Source: Kitasatospora herbaricolor
GTDB lineage: Bacteria > Actinomycetota > Actinomycetes > Streptomycetales > Streptomycetaceae
DNA: 64,000 nucleotides
NCBI RefSeq assembly: GCF_030813695.1
Contig: NZ_JAUSVA010000001.1
Span: 1-64,000 of the forward strand
Reading direction: 5' to 3'
A model generated the notes under the pieces. The model was not told the origin of the DNA and did no database searches. It worked only from the letters and a program-made list of their open reading frames with translations. Numbering within the stretch: the first letter of the stretch is position 1; every line of letters starts with the position of its first letter. Below are positions 41,562 to 51,397 of this stretch, piece after piece. A program made the position numbers and the translations under genes.

Positions 41562-41993
41562 ACCACCGAGCGGACCGCCGATGCCGGCCCCGGACCCGAC
41601 CGCACCCAGCGGCCGGCCACCGGGACCGGCGCGGCTGTTCGGTCACCCGACCCCGCAGACCCGTTTCCGCCACCACCCACCTGCCCGAGAACACCGCGCT
41701 GCGCCCTGGCGTGCGAGCGCGCCACCGACGGCGACCCGCTCGTCCTTGCCGCACCTGGGCAGCTCTGGGAGCTGCGCCAGGGCGTCGACCCCGACGACGC
41801 GCCCGCCCGCCGCCTCGCGGTCCACCTGCGTGTCTGCGCCGGTTGCTGGAATCCGCCCTCCTCGACGCTTCCTCGTCATTGCAACACCTTCGGGGTCTTG
41901 TGTTGCGACGAGATCTGGAACTCACCCGGTCCCCCCGGGGCCAGAAAACACCGTCCTAGACAACCTGCGCGCCCTACCTAGCTGTCCTGACCC
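41562..41993. other. Probable decayed or frameshifted gene
   Basis: The best protein-like reading on the + strand is in the same frame as the gene before, just beyond its stop: CPRTPRCALACERATDGDPL followed by LVLAAPGQLWELRQGVDPDD and a CAGC pair, down to about 41960, with no start codon. A 138-codon ATG frame (41581-41997) exists in another phase but reads as low-complexity. A remnant, or a gene restored by a frameshift, is possible. Confidence 0.4.
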
Positions 41994-42209
41994 GTGAGCT
42001 CCCTGACAGTCGTGCCGGGCCCGGCGGCGGGCGGCTTCTGGTGCCAGCACTGCGCGCAGCCGCTCGCCTGGGCAGCCACCGCGGCCGACCAGGAGCGGAC
42101 CTGGCGCAAGGACGTTGTGACCATCACCCGGCCGTCGCCGCAGCCCCGCCCGAGGTGGCTGCCGCCGAGGTCACCTCTATCTCAAACCTCAGCCCCAAGG
42201 TCCTGCTGA
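41994..42209 (+). CDS. Small protein with a CxxC pair (uncertain)
   Basis: 71 aa from GTG 41994. The first half looks coding (GGFWCQHCAQPLAWAATAAD), the second half is Pro/Arg/Ser-rich and may be out of frame. A WCxHC pair hints at metal binding, but only two cysteines are present in that stretch. No family known. Confidence 0.35.
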   Translation: MSSLTVVPGPAAGGFWCQHCAQPLAWAATAADQERTWRKDVVTITRPSPQPRPRWLPPRSPLSQTSAPRSC

Positions 42210-42619
42210 TCACCCCGGACGTCATCACCCTGCCCTTGGTGCGCCTGCTGGCCTGACCGAACTCGGCGCAGGGTGAACGGCCTCTCTTCAAGGGCGGTTA
42301 CTGCTCCGGGGTCTTCGGGGTGGCGTCGACCGCGGCGTCACGCTGCCGGATCGCCTTGGCGCAACCCACGACCAGCTGGCGGGTATCTCTATATACCCCA
42401 TGTCGACAAAACGAAACGGTCCGCCGGACAAACCGACGGACCGTCACGAGACAGCGAGAGAGGTGAGGCTAGCTGCTACCTCAATGCCAGCCGATTGGCG
42501 CGGCGCAGGTTACTCATGTGAAATCGAAGCCGGAGCCAATCTCGTATCCGGCTCAACTGGGGATCTTCAGACATTGGCTTGGTGGCATTCAGGCTGCGAG
42601 CTCGGTGATCGAAATGGCA
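42210..42619. other. Intergenic region at a composition boundary
   Basis: GC falls along this stretch into the low-GC toxin and immunity genes. A short - strand frame ending in ATPKTPEQ near 42298 looks like a gene tail without a start. No gene is supported. Confidence 0.4.
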
Positions 42620-42907
42620 TCATAGAATGACTCCACGCTTTTTATAGTCGAAATATTCCTTGAGTGAGATAAATTCACATTCTTTGGTTTTCATGTCCAC
42701 CCTGATTGGAAGGGTGCCGACAATTCCCTGACTTGCATTGCCTTCGATGAATTCGACTGAATTGTACATGATGATGAGGTGGGATTCGTCAATGTACGAC
42801 TTTTCCGGGATGACTCGAACCGGGATTCTTTCCTCGACCGGCAATGCATCTAGATCGGCAGCCAAAAATTCGGCGGCCAGTTTCACTGCTTCTTCCTTGT
42901 TGATCAC
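42620..42907 (-). CDS. Immunity protein of the RHS toxin (YrhB/Imm35-like)
   Basis: 95 aa from GTG 42907, starting one base after the toxin stop; an AAGGA in the toxin gene's end serves as ribosome binding site, so translation is coupled. The product (EEAVKLAAEFLAADLDALPV; SHLIIMYNSVEFIEGNAS; NLPIRVD-type GTLPIRVDMKTKECEF) has the pattern of YrhB/Imm35 immunity proteins: a helix, then a small beta sheet. It should bind and block the papain-fold toxin encoded just upstream. Codon use is AT-rich, unlike the rest of the window, as with recently exchanged toxin cassettes. Confidence 0.8.
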   Translation of the reverse strand: MINKEEAVKLAAEFLAADLDALPVEERIPVRVIPEKSYIDESHLIIMYNSVEFIEGNASQGIVGTLPIRVDMKTKECEFISLKEYFDYKKRGVIL

Positions 42908-42908
42908 T

Positions 42909-45900
42909 TTAGTTTGTCCTTAGTATTTGATACTTGAACCAATTTGCCACATGCCAGGCTTCGCCCAGTTGGCCGTCAATGAATACTATATTCCCGTTGT
43001 CGTTGATCACATTGAAGGCGTGCATGGGCTCCGTCGGATCCTTGGGAGTGCCTATCACGATGGCACGCGCCCCATTCCCCCATCGAACCATATCGCCGAC
43101 TACGTTGGTCAGGCCCTGCTTATCTCGGAAGCTGCCGCTGCCAATTATCGCTGCTATTGCCTCGGGCTGGAGGGGTTTGACCGGGATCGTTACGGGATTC
43201 ACGCCCTTGCCTCCAAGGAGATAATCGGTTGCACATGCAACTAGTCCGCAATTTCGCCTCCCTCCCGTGGGATTGATGGTCGCTTTGATCCCCGGAGTTA
43301 GCGGAGTGAGGTAGGGGCCGTGGAAATTAGTACTTCCCCCACCGTTTCCTCCCCAGTACGTTGCTTCTGCCTCGCGAGATGCTCCTGATTCCGAAGGCTT
43401 TGGCTTGATTGGGACAGGGGGGCGAAGTCGGGTTGTGGTGAATTTTTTGATGAGGTTTTTGATTCCGCCGGCTTGGCGGGCGGCGTGGGTGACGCTTTTT
43501 ATTGCTTTGTAGCCTGCAGTGGCGAGCTTTGTGAGGCCTCCGGCGATGAAGGCGAAGTTGCCGGCGCTGGATCCGCCCCAGTAGGTGTCAGATTCTGTAT
43601 CTATTCCAAATCCCGAGGCAAATTTATCGATTTTGTGGCCGAGTGCATCGTGGTCGCATGGCCCAGTGGTGCGGAAACATGCGGTTGGCTGATTGATTAT
43701 TCCGCGGAAGATTCCGGCAAGAAGGTCGATCCCGTTGCCGCTCGGATGGTCCTTTCCATATGTGCACTTCAGACCGTACCAATGCCTGGTGCAACCACTG
43801 TTAGGGCTCAGGCCGCTGGGATCACTGAGGTTGACGGGATTATTACTGCTGTAGGCGTAGCCGTTCCACTGTTGTGGGTCGCCGGCGTCAAGGATTGGGT
43901 CGGGGCTGATGAAGCGGCCGGTGGTGGGATCGTACTGGCGGGCGCCGAGGTTGGTGAGTTTGGTGGTGTCGTCCTTGGTTCCTCCGACGTAGCCCTTGTC
44001 GCTGGCCCATGCTCCGGGGGCGGGTTGGGTGCCGCGGGGGTTGCCGAAGGGGTCTGTGGGGCGGCGGTTGATGGCGCCGGTGTTGAGGTCGACGCTGGTG
44101 GTGTTGGTGCCGTGGTGGTCGGCGTTCTGGACGACGAAGGTGCCAGGGGCGGTGCCGACTCCGGTGCGGACGATGGTCATGCCGCCGGGGATGGGGTAGT
44201 ACCGGGTGCCGGTCTGGTTGGTCTTGGTGGCGGTGTCGAGGGTGAGTTCGTCGGTGCCGAGGTTGATGGTGGTCTTGTCGGGGTTGCGGCGGATGAGCTG
44301 GTTGCCGTCGGCGTCGTAGAGGTAGGTGGTGGTGGTGTTGGGGAGGGTCCACTTCTGCCCGGCGGGCACGGTGGTGGCGCAGTCTCCGAGGGCCAGGGCG
44401 GTGCTGCTGGTGGTGACGTCGCCGGGGACGGCGAGGCAGCGGCCCGAGGCGGGGTTGTAGAGGGTCTTGTCGGCGCGGGGGGTCCAGGTCTGGGCTGCGG
44501 ACTTGTCGCAGTTCTGGAGCTGGACGGCTGCGCCGGTGGTGGTGCCCATGGCTTGAGCGCATTTGCCGAGCGTGCTGAGCGTGTTGTCGGCGGTGGTGTA
44601 GAGCTGGCTTCCGCCGCTGGAGCAGCTGTTGATCTGGAGGTTGGTGCCGCTCGCGGAGCTGCCGCCGGCGGTGGCTATGCATTTGCCGGCGATGCCGGTG
44701 ATCTGGCCGGGGGCGGTGTAGGAGGCGAGTTTGCCCTCGCTGTTCCAGGTGAGGGCGGCGGCGCCGGTGCTGTTCTTCCCGGTGCGGGTGGTGTTGCCGG
44801 CGGCGTCGTACTGGTAGGCGGTGGTCTCGCTTCCGCCCGGACTGGTGACGGTGGAGTTCAGCAGGGCGTGGGCCCCGCCGGTTCCGCCGCCGGTGTTGGC
44901 CGCGGTGGTGGGGGTGTTGCGGGTACCGGCCGCGGGGTAGCCGGAGGTGGTGGTGGTGTCCGTGGTCGGCGGCTGCTTGAGGAGCGACCAGGGCGACCAG
45001 ACATTGTTGGTGCCATCACGCTTGGTGTAGTTGAGCTGCCCGGAGCCGGCGACGAGGAGCTTGAGGTCGGCTCCGGAGCCGACCGCACCGACGGTGGTGG
45101 GTGCGGCGACGGTACCCGCAGCGGCGGTCAGGTCCGCCCAGGGCGCCCACTGGCCGGCGGAGTCGCGCACCGCCCGCCAGGGCTTTCCACCGGCGAGGGC
45201 AATGGTCTGCAGGCCGCCGGTGGTGCTGGCGAGGGCCAGCTGTCCTGAACCGGTGAGTGCACCGCTCAGGGTGCCGGTGACGCTGTAGACGTCACCCCAG
45301 CCCTGGACCTGCCACTGACCGTTGGGCATCCGGACGGTGTGCCACAGCTTGCCGCTCGCCGAGGCCATGATCTCCAGGCCGGAAGCGGTGGCTGCCGCAG
45401 CCATCTGACTCGGACTGGTGAGGGGCCCGACGACGCTGTAAACGTCCCCCCAGCCCTGCGTCTGCCAGGAACCGCTGGCCAGGCGAACGGTGTGCCACAG
45501 CTTGCCGCCGGAGAAGGTGAGAACCTCCAGCCCCGATGTGGTGGCGGTGAGAGCCAACTGGCTGGGCTGAGCGAGCGCTCCGACAACGCTGAAGACGTCA
45601 CCCCAGGGCTGCCACTTGCCGTCTACGCCGCGCAGGGTGTGCCAGATCTTGCCGCCGGCGACGGCCATGACCTGCAGCTTGCCGTCACTCACCGCCGCCG
45701 AGACGGACTCCACGTTCGCAAGGGCACCGGCACGGACCATCAGGTCACTGAAGGGCGCCCAGGTGCCGTCCGCGTTCTGCGCGGACGTCCACACCTTCCC
45801 GCCCGCCAACCCCACACCCCAGGTCTGGGAAGCGTCCGCCGCAGCGCTGATCTGCGTGACCTGCGAGGGGTCAAGAACGGCCGCTGCGCCGGCTGAGCCG

Positions 45901-48900
45901 TGGGAGGTGAGGCTGGTGCGGTTGCCGGTCGGGTCGTAGGTGTAGTCCTGCCAGTAGGGGTTGGCGCCGCCGACGGTGTTCGTGGCGGGGGCGACCGCTC
46001 CGCTCGTGGGGGTGGTGTTGGTGCAGGCGCCTTGGTCCTGGGTCTTGTGCTGGAGCACGTCGGGCTTTGTGATGCTCCCGGTGTCGGTCCAGGCGGTGGT
46101 CAGGCGGCCGAGGACGTCGTAGGTGAAGCACTGACGGTCGGTTGCGGTGGGGGTGTTGTCGGGGATGTCGGTGATCGAGGTGATCGCGCCGGCGGGGTTG
46201 TACGTGTAGTTGGTCTGATTCACCGCGCCCTTGGTGGCGGGCTGGTAGTCCAGGTACTGGCCGAGGACGCGGCTCGTGGCCTGGTCATAGTCGGTGGTGG
46301 AGACCACCTGTGTACCCCAGGGATTCACCGTGGAGCGGATCGGCCGACCGAACGCGTCGTACTCACTCTCGACGTCGTACCTGGTGGCCCCTCCGTAGTT
46401 GACCATCTGCCCGTAGCGGTTATACGAATAGTTGAGATTTTCCCGAGGCAAGCCCCCGAGGGTGGGAAGCATGGTCGTGTCGAGATTTCCGGTGATCGGG
46501 TTGTACTCGGCGCCAACGCTGTAGGTGTACGTCGTTCCCGCGCTCTGTCCGACCTCCGTACCGGGAATTGTGATGGTGGAGCCAGTTGGACGATAAGCCT
46601 CGTCGTAGCCGGTGACAGCCGTGGTATATGCGAGTCCGCTGCTACCGCCGACGTAGCGGGTGGAGGAAGCAGGGAGACCCTTGACGACCGTGTCAAACGT
46701 CCACGCCGCGAGTCGGTTGGAGTCGCTGACGGGGCCCTCGTATAGACCAGTTTTGCGGCCGTCCAAGTCGTACGTGTAGCTCAGCACTTGACCATTTGCG
46801 TTCGTGCTGAAGGTTATCCTGGAAGCCGGGTCGAAGGTCGTGGTGGTTGTGCCTGTGTCCGGATCGGAGGCGCTGGTCTGCCGACCGCGAAGGTCGTAGC
46901 CGTAGCTCCAGGTATTTCCGACCGAGTCCACGCGAGTTGCGAGCTCACCGTCTGCGGTGTAGCTGAAGCGGCTTACTGCAGCATCAGCGGTTTGGCCCGT
47001 GGCAGTGGGGGTGTTGTATTGCCACAGCTCGCTGGTCCGCCCGCGGGCGTCGACGAGAGTGCTGGTCGGCCACGTGCCGGGCGGGGGGATGACGTCGGTA
47101 CGATCAGCCCCGGGATAGGCAGTGATGGTCTGTGACTGCTGGACATTGTATGACAAGAGCGTCGAGATGACCGGGCGCCCCTGTCCATCGAAGCTTGTGC
47201 GGGATTGAGCCGGAACGCTGTCGTCCACAGCATTGAGCAGAGTGGTTGACGGAGTGTCGGCATCGTTGTACCAGGCTGCGTTCGACTTCCATGCTCGACC
47301 CTGTGAGTCGTAGAAGGTGTCGCTGATCATTCGTCCTGGTAGGCCGGGCGTGGCGGGGGAGGCCTGGGTCTGCCGGGTGCGGCCGAAACCGTCCAGCAGA
47401 GAAATCTGACGCATGTAGACCGATGACTGGCCATCGGACGTCAGTGTCGACATGGTCACGGTCGATGGCACGCCGGTCTTGTCAGAGACGTTGTACTCGA
47501 ACTTTTTGTTTGCATTGGTGTCGGTCGCTGGTGTACGTCCAGGCGCCCATACACCGGTCAACCGCCCGAGTGCGTCATATGTGCTCGTGACGGTCTTGCT
47601 GTTCAGGTCCCTGACAGTTAGAGGCAGGGAACGCCGGGCGTCGTAGGTCGTGACGCCATCCCAAGTGGTATTGGCGTCCGCTCCAGGTACAGGAACCGAC
47701 ACAGTCACCGTTGTCGGAAGCTCTCCAGCTGCCGCTGAAGAGAAATTGAACCTTGTCGTGGCGCCGTTGGGGTGCTTCGAATCGGTGGAGTTGGGGTCGG
47801 TAGCTGTGATCGCGCGCCCGTAGACGTCGAAGGTGTTGCTGGATACGGGCACGAATTTCGCTGTGCCCGTGCTGTCATAGTGATCCAGGGCCTGCTTTTC
47901 GGTCGGGTCGCCTGTCGCGGTCGCCTGGCCGTATGACAAGCCGTCGTACAGCACACGGTCTCGTGCGACCGTGTTGCCGGCGCCTGCGGTGTCGACCGCG
48001 GCGTCAGTGCAGGCCGTGGTGCCCGTGATCGTGAGGCTCTCGGCGACCAGATCGGATCGTTGGGGGGCTGTTGCGTAGCTCGTGATCAGACACAGGTCGG
48101 GCAGGCCGTCGGCCTGGTCGAGCAGTGTGTGAGGGCGGTTTCCGTGGTCGGGATCGGTCGTTGACACTGCGGTGTTCGTGCGCCAGCTCGAGTCCGAAAG
48201 GCGGGAGCGGGTAGTGGTGGTAGTGGTGGTCGGGGCAATGCGGGCAATCAGTTTAGGGAGCTCGTTACCTCGTTCATGGGTAGCAGTCTCGACCATTCCA
48301 CTTGAGCTGCTGACGCTCTGTGCTACTACAGCGCCACCTGCCTGGTCGAGAGTTTCGGTCAGCAAGGCCTGCCCTGCGAGCCAGTCGACATCGGTGGCTT
48401 GGCCGAGCTTGCTGATGAGCCAGGGGTCCGTGGTGTTTTCGAGTAGCGCGGTGAGGGGGATGCTGCGAGTGCCACCAGCCTTTCGGGCGTCGCCGTCCAT
48501 GCCCTGGCGGTAGGTGGTTCGGCTCTGGCCCTTGGGACCATCGTTGCCGCTGCCGATAGTGGTGGTGACGTTGGAGAAGCCGCGGAACTCGCCCCAGGTG
48601 CGGGCTTTGGGGTCGGTGAACTCGTTGTCGTCACGGTGCCAGCCAGCCTTGCCGTACTGGTAGGCGGTGATCTTCTGCTCGGCGTTGGTGGTGGAATCGG
48701 TCTCGGTGAGGGAAGCGACGACGTAGTGGCTGAACCAGTCCAGGATCGGGTCCGCGGCGGCCCCCGAGCCGGGCGGGGACCAACGGACCGGGTAGCAGGC
48801 GAGTGTGTTGTCGTCCTCAGCCGCCGGCATCACATGGTTGACGCGTGAGCAACTGGGGAGTTGATAGTTGACGTTGAGGACGCCGCCGGTCTCGTTATGG

Positions 48901-51101
48901 ATCTGTTGGATGCGGGGGCGGTTCATCAGCGGCGGTGCGGGCACGAGGTCGCTGCCGTCGACGCGGTTGGGGAGCATCACCGGGGTGAAGGTGACGGGCG
49001 GGGTGTTGAGTGCATCGGTGGCGGTTTTGCCGGTGCGTTGGATTGAGTCCAGCCACAGGGCTTTTTGGCTGATGGTGTCCTTGGGGTAGTCCTTTGGGGT
49101 GTTGGAGGGGTCGGGGAAGGAGTGCTTCAGCTCGTAGCTGTCGACATCCTGCCAGGTGTTGTTGACGCGTACCTGGGTGGCGATCTTGGTCAGGCGTTTG
49201 GTGGTGAAGTAGGTGGGGCTGTAGTTGGTGCAGGTTCCGGTCTGCTTGCACTCCTGGTCGACGGGAACGTCCGGCCAGTTGTTCTGGTTGGCGACGGTGC
49301 GGTTGTTGACATCGCAGGTCGTGCCAGTGCCAAGGCAGCGTTCCTCGGTGCCGAAGGTGATGTGGGCGGCGGGCTGCAGGGTGCCCTTGGCGGCGACCTG
49401 GTCGCTGAGTCGCTGGCCGTAATCGATGCGGGCAACGGTGGTCGCGCGAATGTAGCGGTCCCGGATGCCGTTTCCGTTGTTCTGGCCGCCTCCGCGTGCG
49501 TACCAGTTTTCCTCCGGGGCCCAAGTGTAGGTCGTCAGATTCCCATGAGTATCGACGACGTAGTCCAGCGATAGACGCTGCCACATGGGCAGGGGGCATG
49601 TGGACGCGAGGCCGGTGGCCGAGCTGTAGCACGGGTCAGCAGCCTGGGGAGAGTACACAGGGACGTAGGAGGCCGACTTGGTCTCCGGGTCGGTCTTGTC
49701 GCCGCCGGGGAGGTGGTTGAGGCCGAAGTAGTAGACAGTGCCGGAGGTGTCGGTGACCTTCGCGTAGGCGCCGTTGTAGGAGCCGTTGGCCGCGTCCCCG
49801 CCGAACTCGACCTTGGTGCCGTCGTCACCCTGGAGGTGCCAGACGCCAGTGTCCTTGTCGGACGCCGCCGCCGTGGACGACTCGCGGACAAGTTCGCCCG
49901 AGTGCGAGCCGAGGGAGAGAGTGGCGTTGTACCCGCCCCAGCAAAGGTCTCCCGACTTGGTGATTCCGTCCTTGCTGCAGGGCTTGAAGGTGCGCTCGAT
50001 GAAGCCGGGGTTGAAGTCCCAGCCGTCGCCTACCCAGGATGCCTGGGAGTTGGTGGCGGATGTCTTGCCGTCCACCGATGAGGAGTTGTATCCCAATGTC
50101 AGGTCAGGCTCCGGGCCGGCCAGAGCCGGTGGGGTCTCAACACTGTACGAATAGGTCATTGCACCGGACGAGTTGCCTGCAGCCCAGTTGGAGGAAGAGC
50201 TCAGGGCGGTGGCGGTGTACGCCCCGCCGGGGCCGGAGCCATCATTCTCGGCCGCGAGCAGGACGGGAGCAAAGCCTGGCGCCACTGCAGGGGCGATCGG
50301 AGCATCCGCAGTGAAGGAAGATTTCGCCGCGCCCACCGATGGGACGACGGCGTCCTCGGGGGCAATCGAAAGGTCTATGTCTGCGACCAGGCGATTGGTG
50401 GGCGCGTCGTACGTGGTGGCGACGGGGGTGCGCACCAGGCAGGACGGGACCTGGGGGGTGGTCAGGGCGCAGGCCGGGAGTGTGACCAGGCGTCCGCGGG
50501 AGGCGAAGCCGCCGTCGCTCTGGGCGTTGAGCGCGGCCACGTCGACGGCTATCTTCACGGGTGCGGTGGCCGCACCGGTTGGTGCGGCACTGTTCGCGGG
50601 GCTGTTGTCGAGTGTGGTTCCGGTCGCGGTGAGGGAGAAGAGCAGGCCGCTCACGCCGGCCGCGCCGGCCTTGGCGCCGTCCGCCTGCTCCACCGTTACG
50701 GAGCGCGGTGTCTTCGCGGTGTCGGAGGGGGATTTCGGCGGGCTGCTGGCCCAGACGGGCAGCCCGCCTGCCCGTGCGCCGTTGACAGCGTCGACGGTTC
50801 CAAGGTCGGCGGTGGCGCGTTCCTGCTTGACCGATGCCTTCGGCGGTGTCGCCACGGCTCGGGCCGGCACGGGGTAGTGCGGGGCGATCTCGGCGGGCTT
50901 GGCCGCCGCTTTCGCTGGCACGGAGGGTGTGTTGTGGAGGGGTGTGTTGGGCGGGGCCCACACCCGGGAGAAGTCGGGACTGGGTTCGGCTGCCTGTGCG
51001 GCCACCGGCCCGAGGAGGGAGGAGATGACGACCAGGCCCAACGGCGCGGCCAGACGCCGCCCGAGACCGATCGGTGGTCGTAGATTTCTACGAACTACCA
51101 C
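42909..51101 (-). CDS. Secreted RHS-repeat polymorphic toxin with papain-fold C-terminus
   Basis: 2730 aa from GTG 51101. A signal peptide (RRLAAPLGLVVISSLLGPVA, ending AQAAE) and Pro/Ala-rich N-terminus precede an SpvB-like and RHS/YD-repeat shell (GADxxxYxYDxxG units). About residues 1735-2045 are ~50-aa propeller-type repeats (GKLWHTVRMPNGQWQVQGWG), and about 2130-2255 a ricin-B lectin (LYNPASGRCLAVPGD). The RHS core closes with QYDPTTGRFISPDP and DPSGL (near 2430). The variable tip (about 2435-2730) ends in a papain-like toxin domain with Cys near 2619 (RNCGLVACA), His in MHAFNVIN (near 2695) and Asp in VFIDGQ, the layout of toxin glutamine deamidases. The tip's GC is visibly lower. Confidence 0.85.
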   Translation of the reverse strand: MVVRRNLRPPIGLGRRLAAPLGLVVISSLLGPVAAQAAEPSPDFSRVWAPPNTPLHNTPSVPAKAAAKPAEIAPHYPVPARAVATPPKASVKQERATADLGTVDAVNGARAGGLPVWASSPPKSPSDTAKTPRSVTVEQADGAKAGAAGVSGLLFSLTATGTTLDNSPANSAAPTGAATAPVKIAVDVAALNAQSDGGFASRGRLVTLPACALTTPQVPSCLVRTPVATTYDAPTNRLVADIDLSIAPEDAVVPSVGAAKSSFTADAPIAPAVAPGFAPVLLAAENDGSGPGGAYTATALSSSSNWAAGNSSGAMTYSYSVETPPALAGPEPDLTLGYNSSSVDGKTSATNSQASWVGDGWDFNPGFIERTFKPCSKDGITKSGDLCWGGYNATLSLGSHSGELVRESSTAAASDKDTGVWHLQGDDGTKVEFGGDAANGSYNGAYAKVTDTSGTVYYFGLNHLPGGDKTDPETKSASYVPVYSPQAADPCYSSATGLASTCPLPMWQRLSLDYVVDTHGNLTTYTWAPEENWYARGGGQNNGNGIRDRYIRATTVARIDYGQRLSDQVAAKGTLQPAAHITFGTEERCLGTGTTCDVNNRTVANQNNWPDVPVDQECKQTGTCTNYSPTYFTTKRLTKIATQVRVNNTWQDVDSYELKHSFPDPSNTPKDYPKDTISQKALWLDSIQRTGKTATDALNTPPVTFTPVMLPNRVDGSDLVPAPPLMNRPRIQQIHNETGGVLNVNYQLPSCSRVNHVMPAAEDDNTLACYPVRWSPPGSGAAADPILDWFSHYVVASLTETDSTTNAEQKITAYQYGKAGWHRDDNEFTDPKARTWGEFRGFSNVTTTIGSGNDGPKGQSRTTYRQGMDGDARKAGGTRSIPLTALLENTTDPWLISKLGQATDVDWLAGQALLTETLDQAGGAVVAQSVSSSSGMVETATHERGNELPKLIARIAPTTTTTTTRSRLSDSSWRTNTAVSTTDPDHGNRPHTLLDQADGLPDLCLITSYATAPQRSDLVAESLTITGTTACTDAAVDTAGAGNTVARDRVLYDGLSYGQATATGDPTEKQALDHYDSTGTAKFVPVSSNTFDVYGRAITATDPNSTDSKHPNGATTRFNFSSAAAGELPTTVTVSVPVPGADANTTWDGVTTYDARRSLPLTVRDLNSKTVTSTYDALGRLTGVWAPGRTPATDTNANKKFEYNVSDKTGVPSTVTMSTLTSDGQSSVYMRQISLLDGFGRTRQTQASPATPGLPGRMISDTFYDSQGRAWKSNAAWYNDADTPSTTLLNAVDDSVPAQSRTSFDGQGRPVISTLLSYNVQQSQTITAYPGADRTDVIPPPGTWPTSTLVDARGRTSELWQYNTPTATGQTADAAVSRFSYTADGELATRVDSVGNTWSYGYDLRGRQTSASDPDTGTTTTTFDPASRITFSTNANGQVLSYTYDLDGRKTGLYEGPVSDSNRLAAWTFDTVVKGLPASSTRYVGGSSGLAYTTAVTGYDEAYRPTGSTITIPGTEVGQSAGTTYTYSVGAEYNPITGNLDTTMLPTLGGLPRENLNYSYNRYGQMVNYGGATRYDVESEYDAFGRPIRSTVNPWGTQVVSTTDYDQATSRVLGQYLDYQPATKGAVNQTNYTYNPAGAITSITDIPDNTPTATDRQCFTYDVLGRLTTAWTDTGSITKPDVLQHKTQDQGACTNTTPTSGAVAPATNTVGGANPYWQDYTYDPTGNRTSLTSHGSAGAAAVLDPSQVTQISAAADASQTWGVGLAGGKVWTSAQNADGTWAPFSDLMVRAGALANVESVSAAVSDGKLQVMAVAGGKIWHTLRGVDGKWQPWGDVFSVVGALAQPSQLALTATTSGLEVLTFSGGKLWHTVRLASGSWQTQGWGDVYSVVGPLTSPSQMAAAATASGLEIMASASGKLWHTVRMPNGQWQVQGWGDVYSVTGTLSGALTGSGQLALASTTGGLQTIALAGGKPWRAVRDSAGQWAPWADLTAAAGTVAAPTTVGAVGSGADLKLLVAGSGQLNYTKRDGTNNVWSPWSLLKQPPTTDTTTTSGYPAAGTRNTPTTAANTGGGTGGAHALLNSTVTSPGGSETTAYQYDAAGNTTRTGKNSTGAAALTWNSEGKLASYTAPGQITGIAGKCIATAGGSSASGTNLQINSCSSGGSQLYTTADNTLSTLGKCAQAMGTTTGAAVQLQNCDKSAAQTWTPRADKTLYNPASGRCLAVPGDVTTSSTALALGDCATTVPAGQKWTLPNTTTTYLYDADGNQLIRRNPDKTTINLGTDELTLDTATKTNQTGTRYYPIPGGMTIVRTGVGTAPGTFVVQNADHHGTNTTSVDLNTGAINRRPTDPFGNPRGTQPAPGAWASDKGYVGGTKDDTTKLTNLGARQYDPTTGRFISPDPILDAGDPQQWNGYAYSSNNPVNLSDPSGLSPNSGCTRHWYGLKCTYGKDHPSGNGIDLLAGIFRGIINQPTACFRTTGPCDHDALGHKIDKFASGFGIDTESDTYWGGSSAGNFAFIAGGLTKLATAGYKAIKSVTHAARQAGGIKNLIKKFTTTRLRPPVPIKPKPSESGASREAEATYWGGNGGGSTNFHGPYLTPLTPGIKATINPTGGRRNCGLVACATDYLLGGKGVNPVTIPVKPLQPEAIAAIIGSGSFRDKQGLTNVVGDMVRWGNGARAIVIGTPKDPTEPMHAFNVINDNGNIVFIDGQLGEAWHVANWFKYQILRTN

Positions 51102-51397
51102 TCAAAAACCCCAATACTATGAAATGGTGACAGAAAATCTGTCACTCCGTCAGCAAAAGAGCGACCGGATTTTACGCCTGAACTACCCTTGCCAGTGGGT
51201 CAAATGGGGCAAAATGATCACTGTGATTCATTCCACACTTTGACAAAAGGGCACTTCTCCTCCCTAAGTCCTGACAATTCGTGAAGATCAGTCTTTGACG
51301 TTGCGGTGCGAACGCTGGGAGCGTGCGGCTGACCTCTGCGCGTCCGGCGCTGGAGGCCGGACCTTCTGGGGATTGCGTGCGCACTAGACCCACATCC
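51102..51397. promoter_or_regulatory. Divergent control region of the two secreted proteins
   Basis: About 300 bp of lower-GC DNA between two divergent genes for very large secreted proteins. GTGACAG (51127-51133) is inverted at 51139-51145 around AAAAT. TTTGACA and CTTTGAC strings near 51237 and 51293 could be promoter boxes, but no firm pair can be fixed. Confidence 0.45.

Noticed and set aside
43473..45248. 591-codon + strand frame rich in Gly and Val
   Set aside because: Antisense shadow of the RHS toxin gene.
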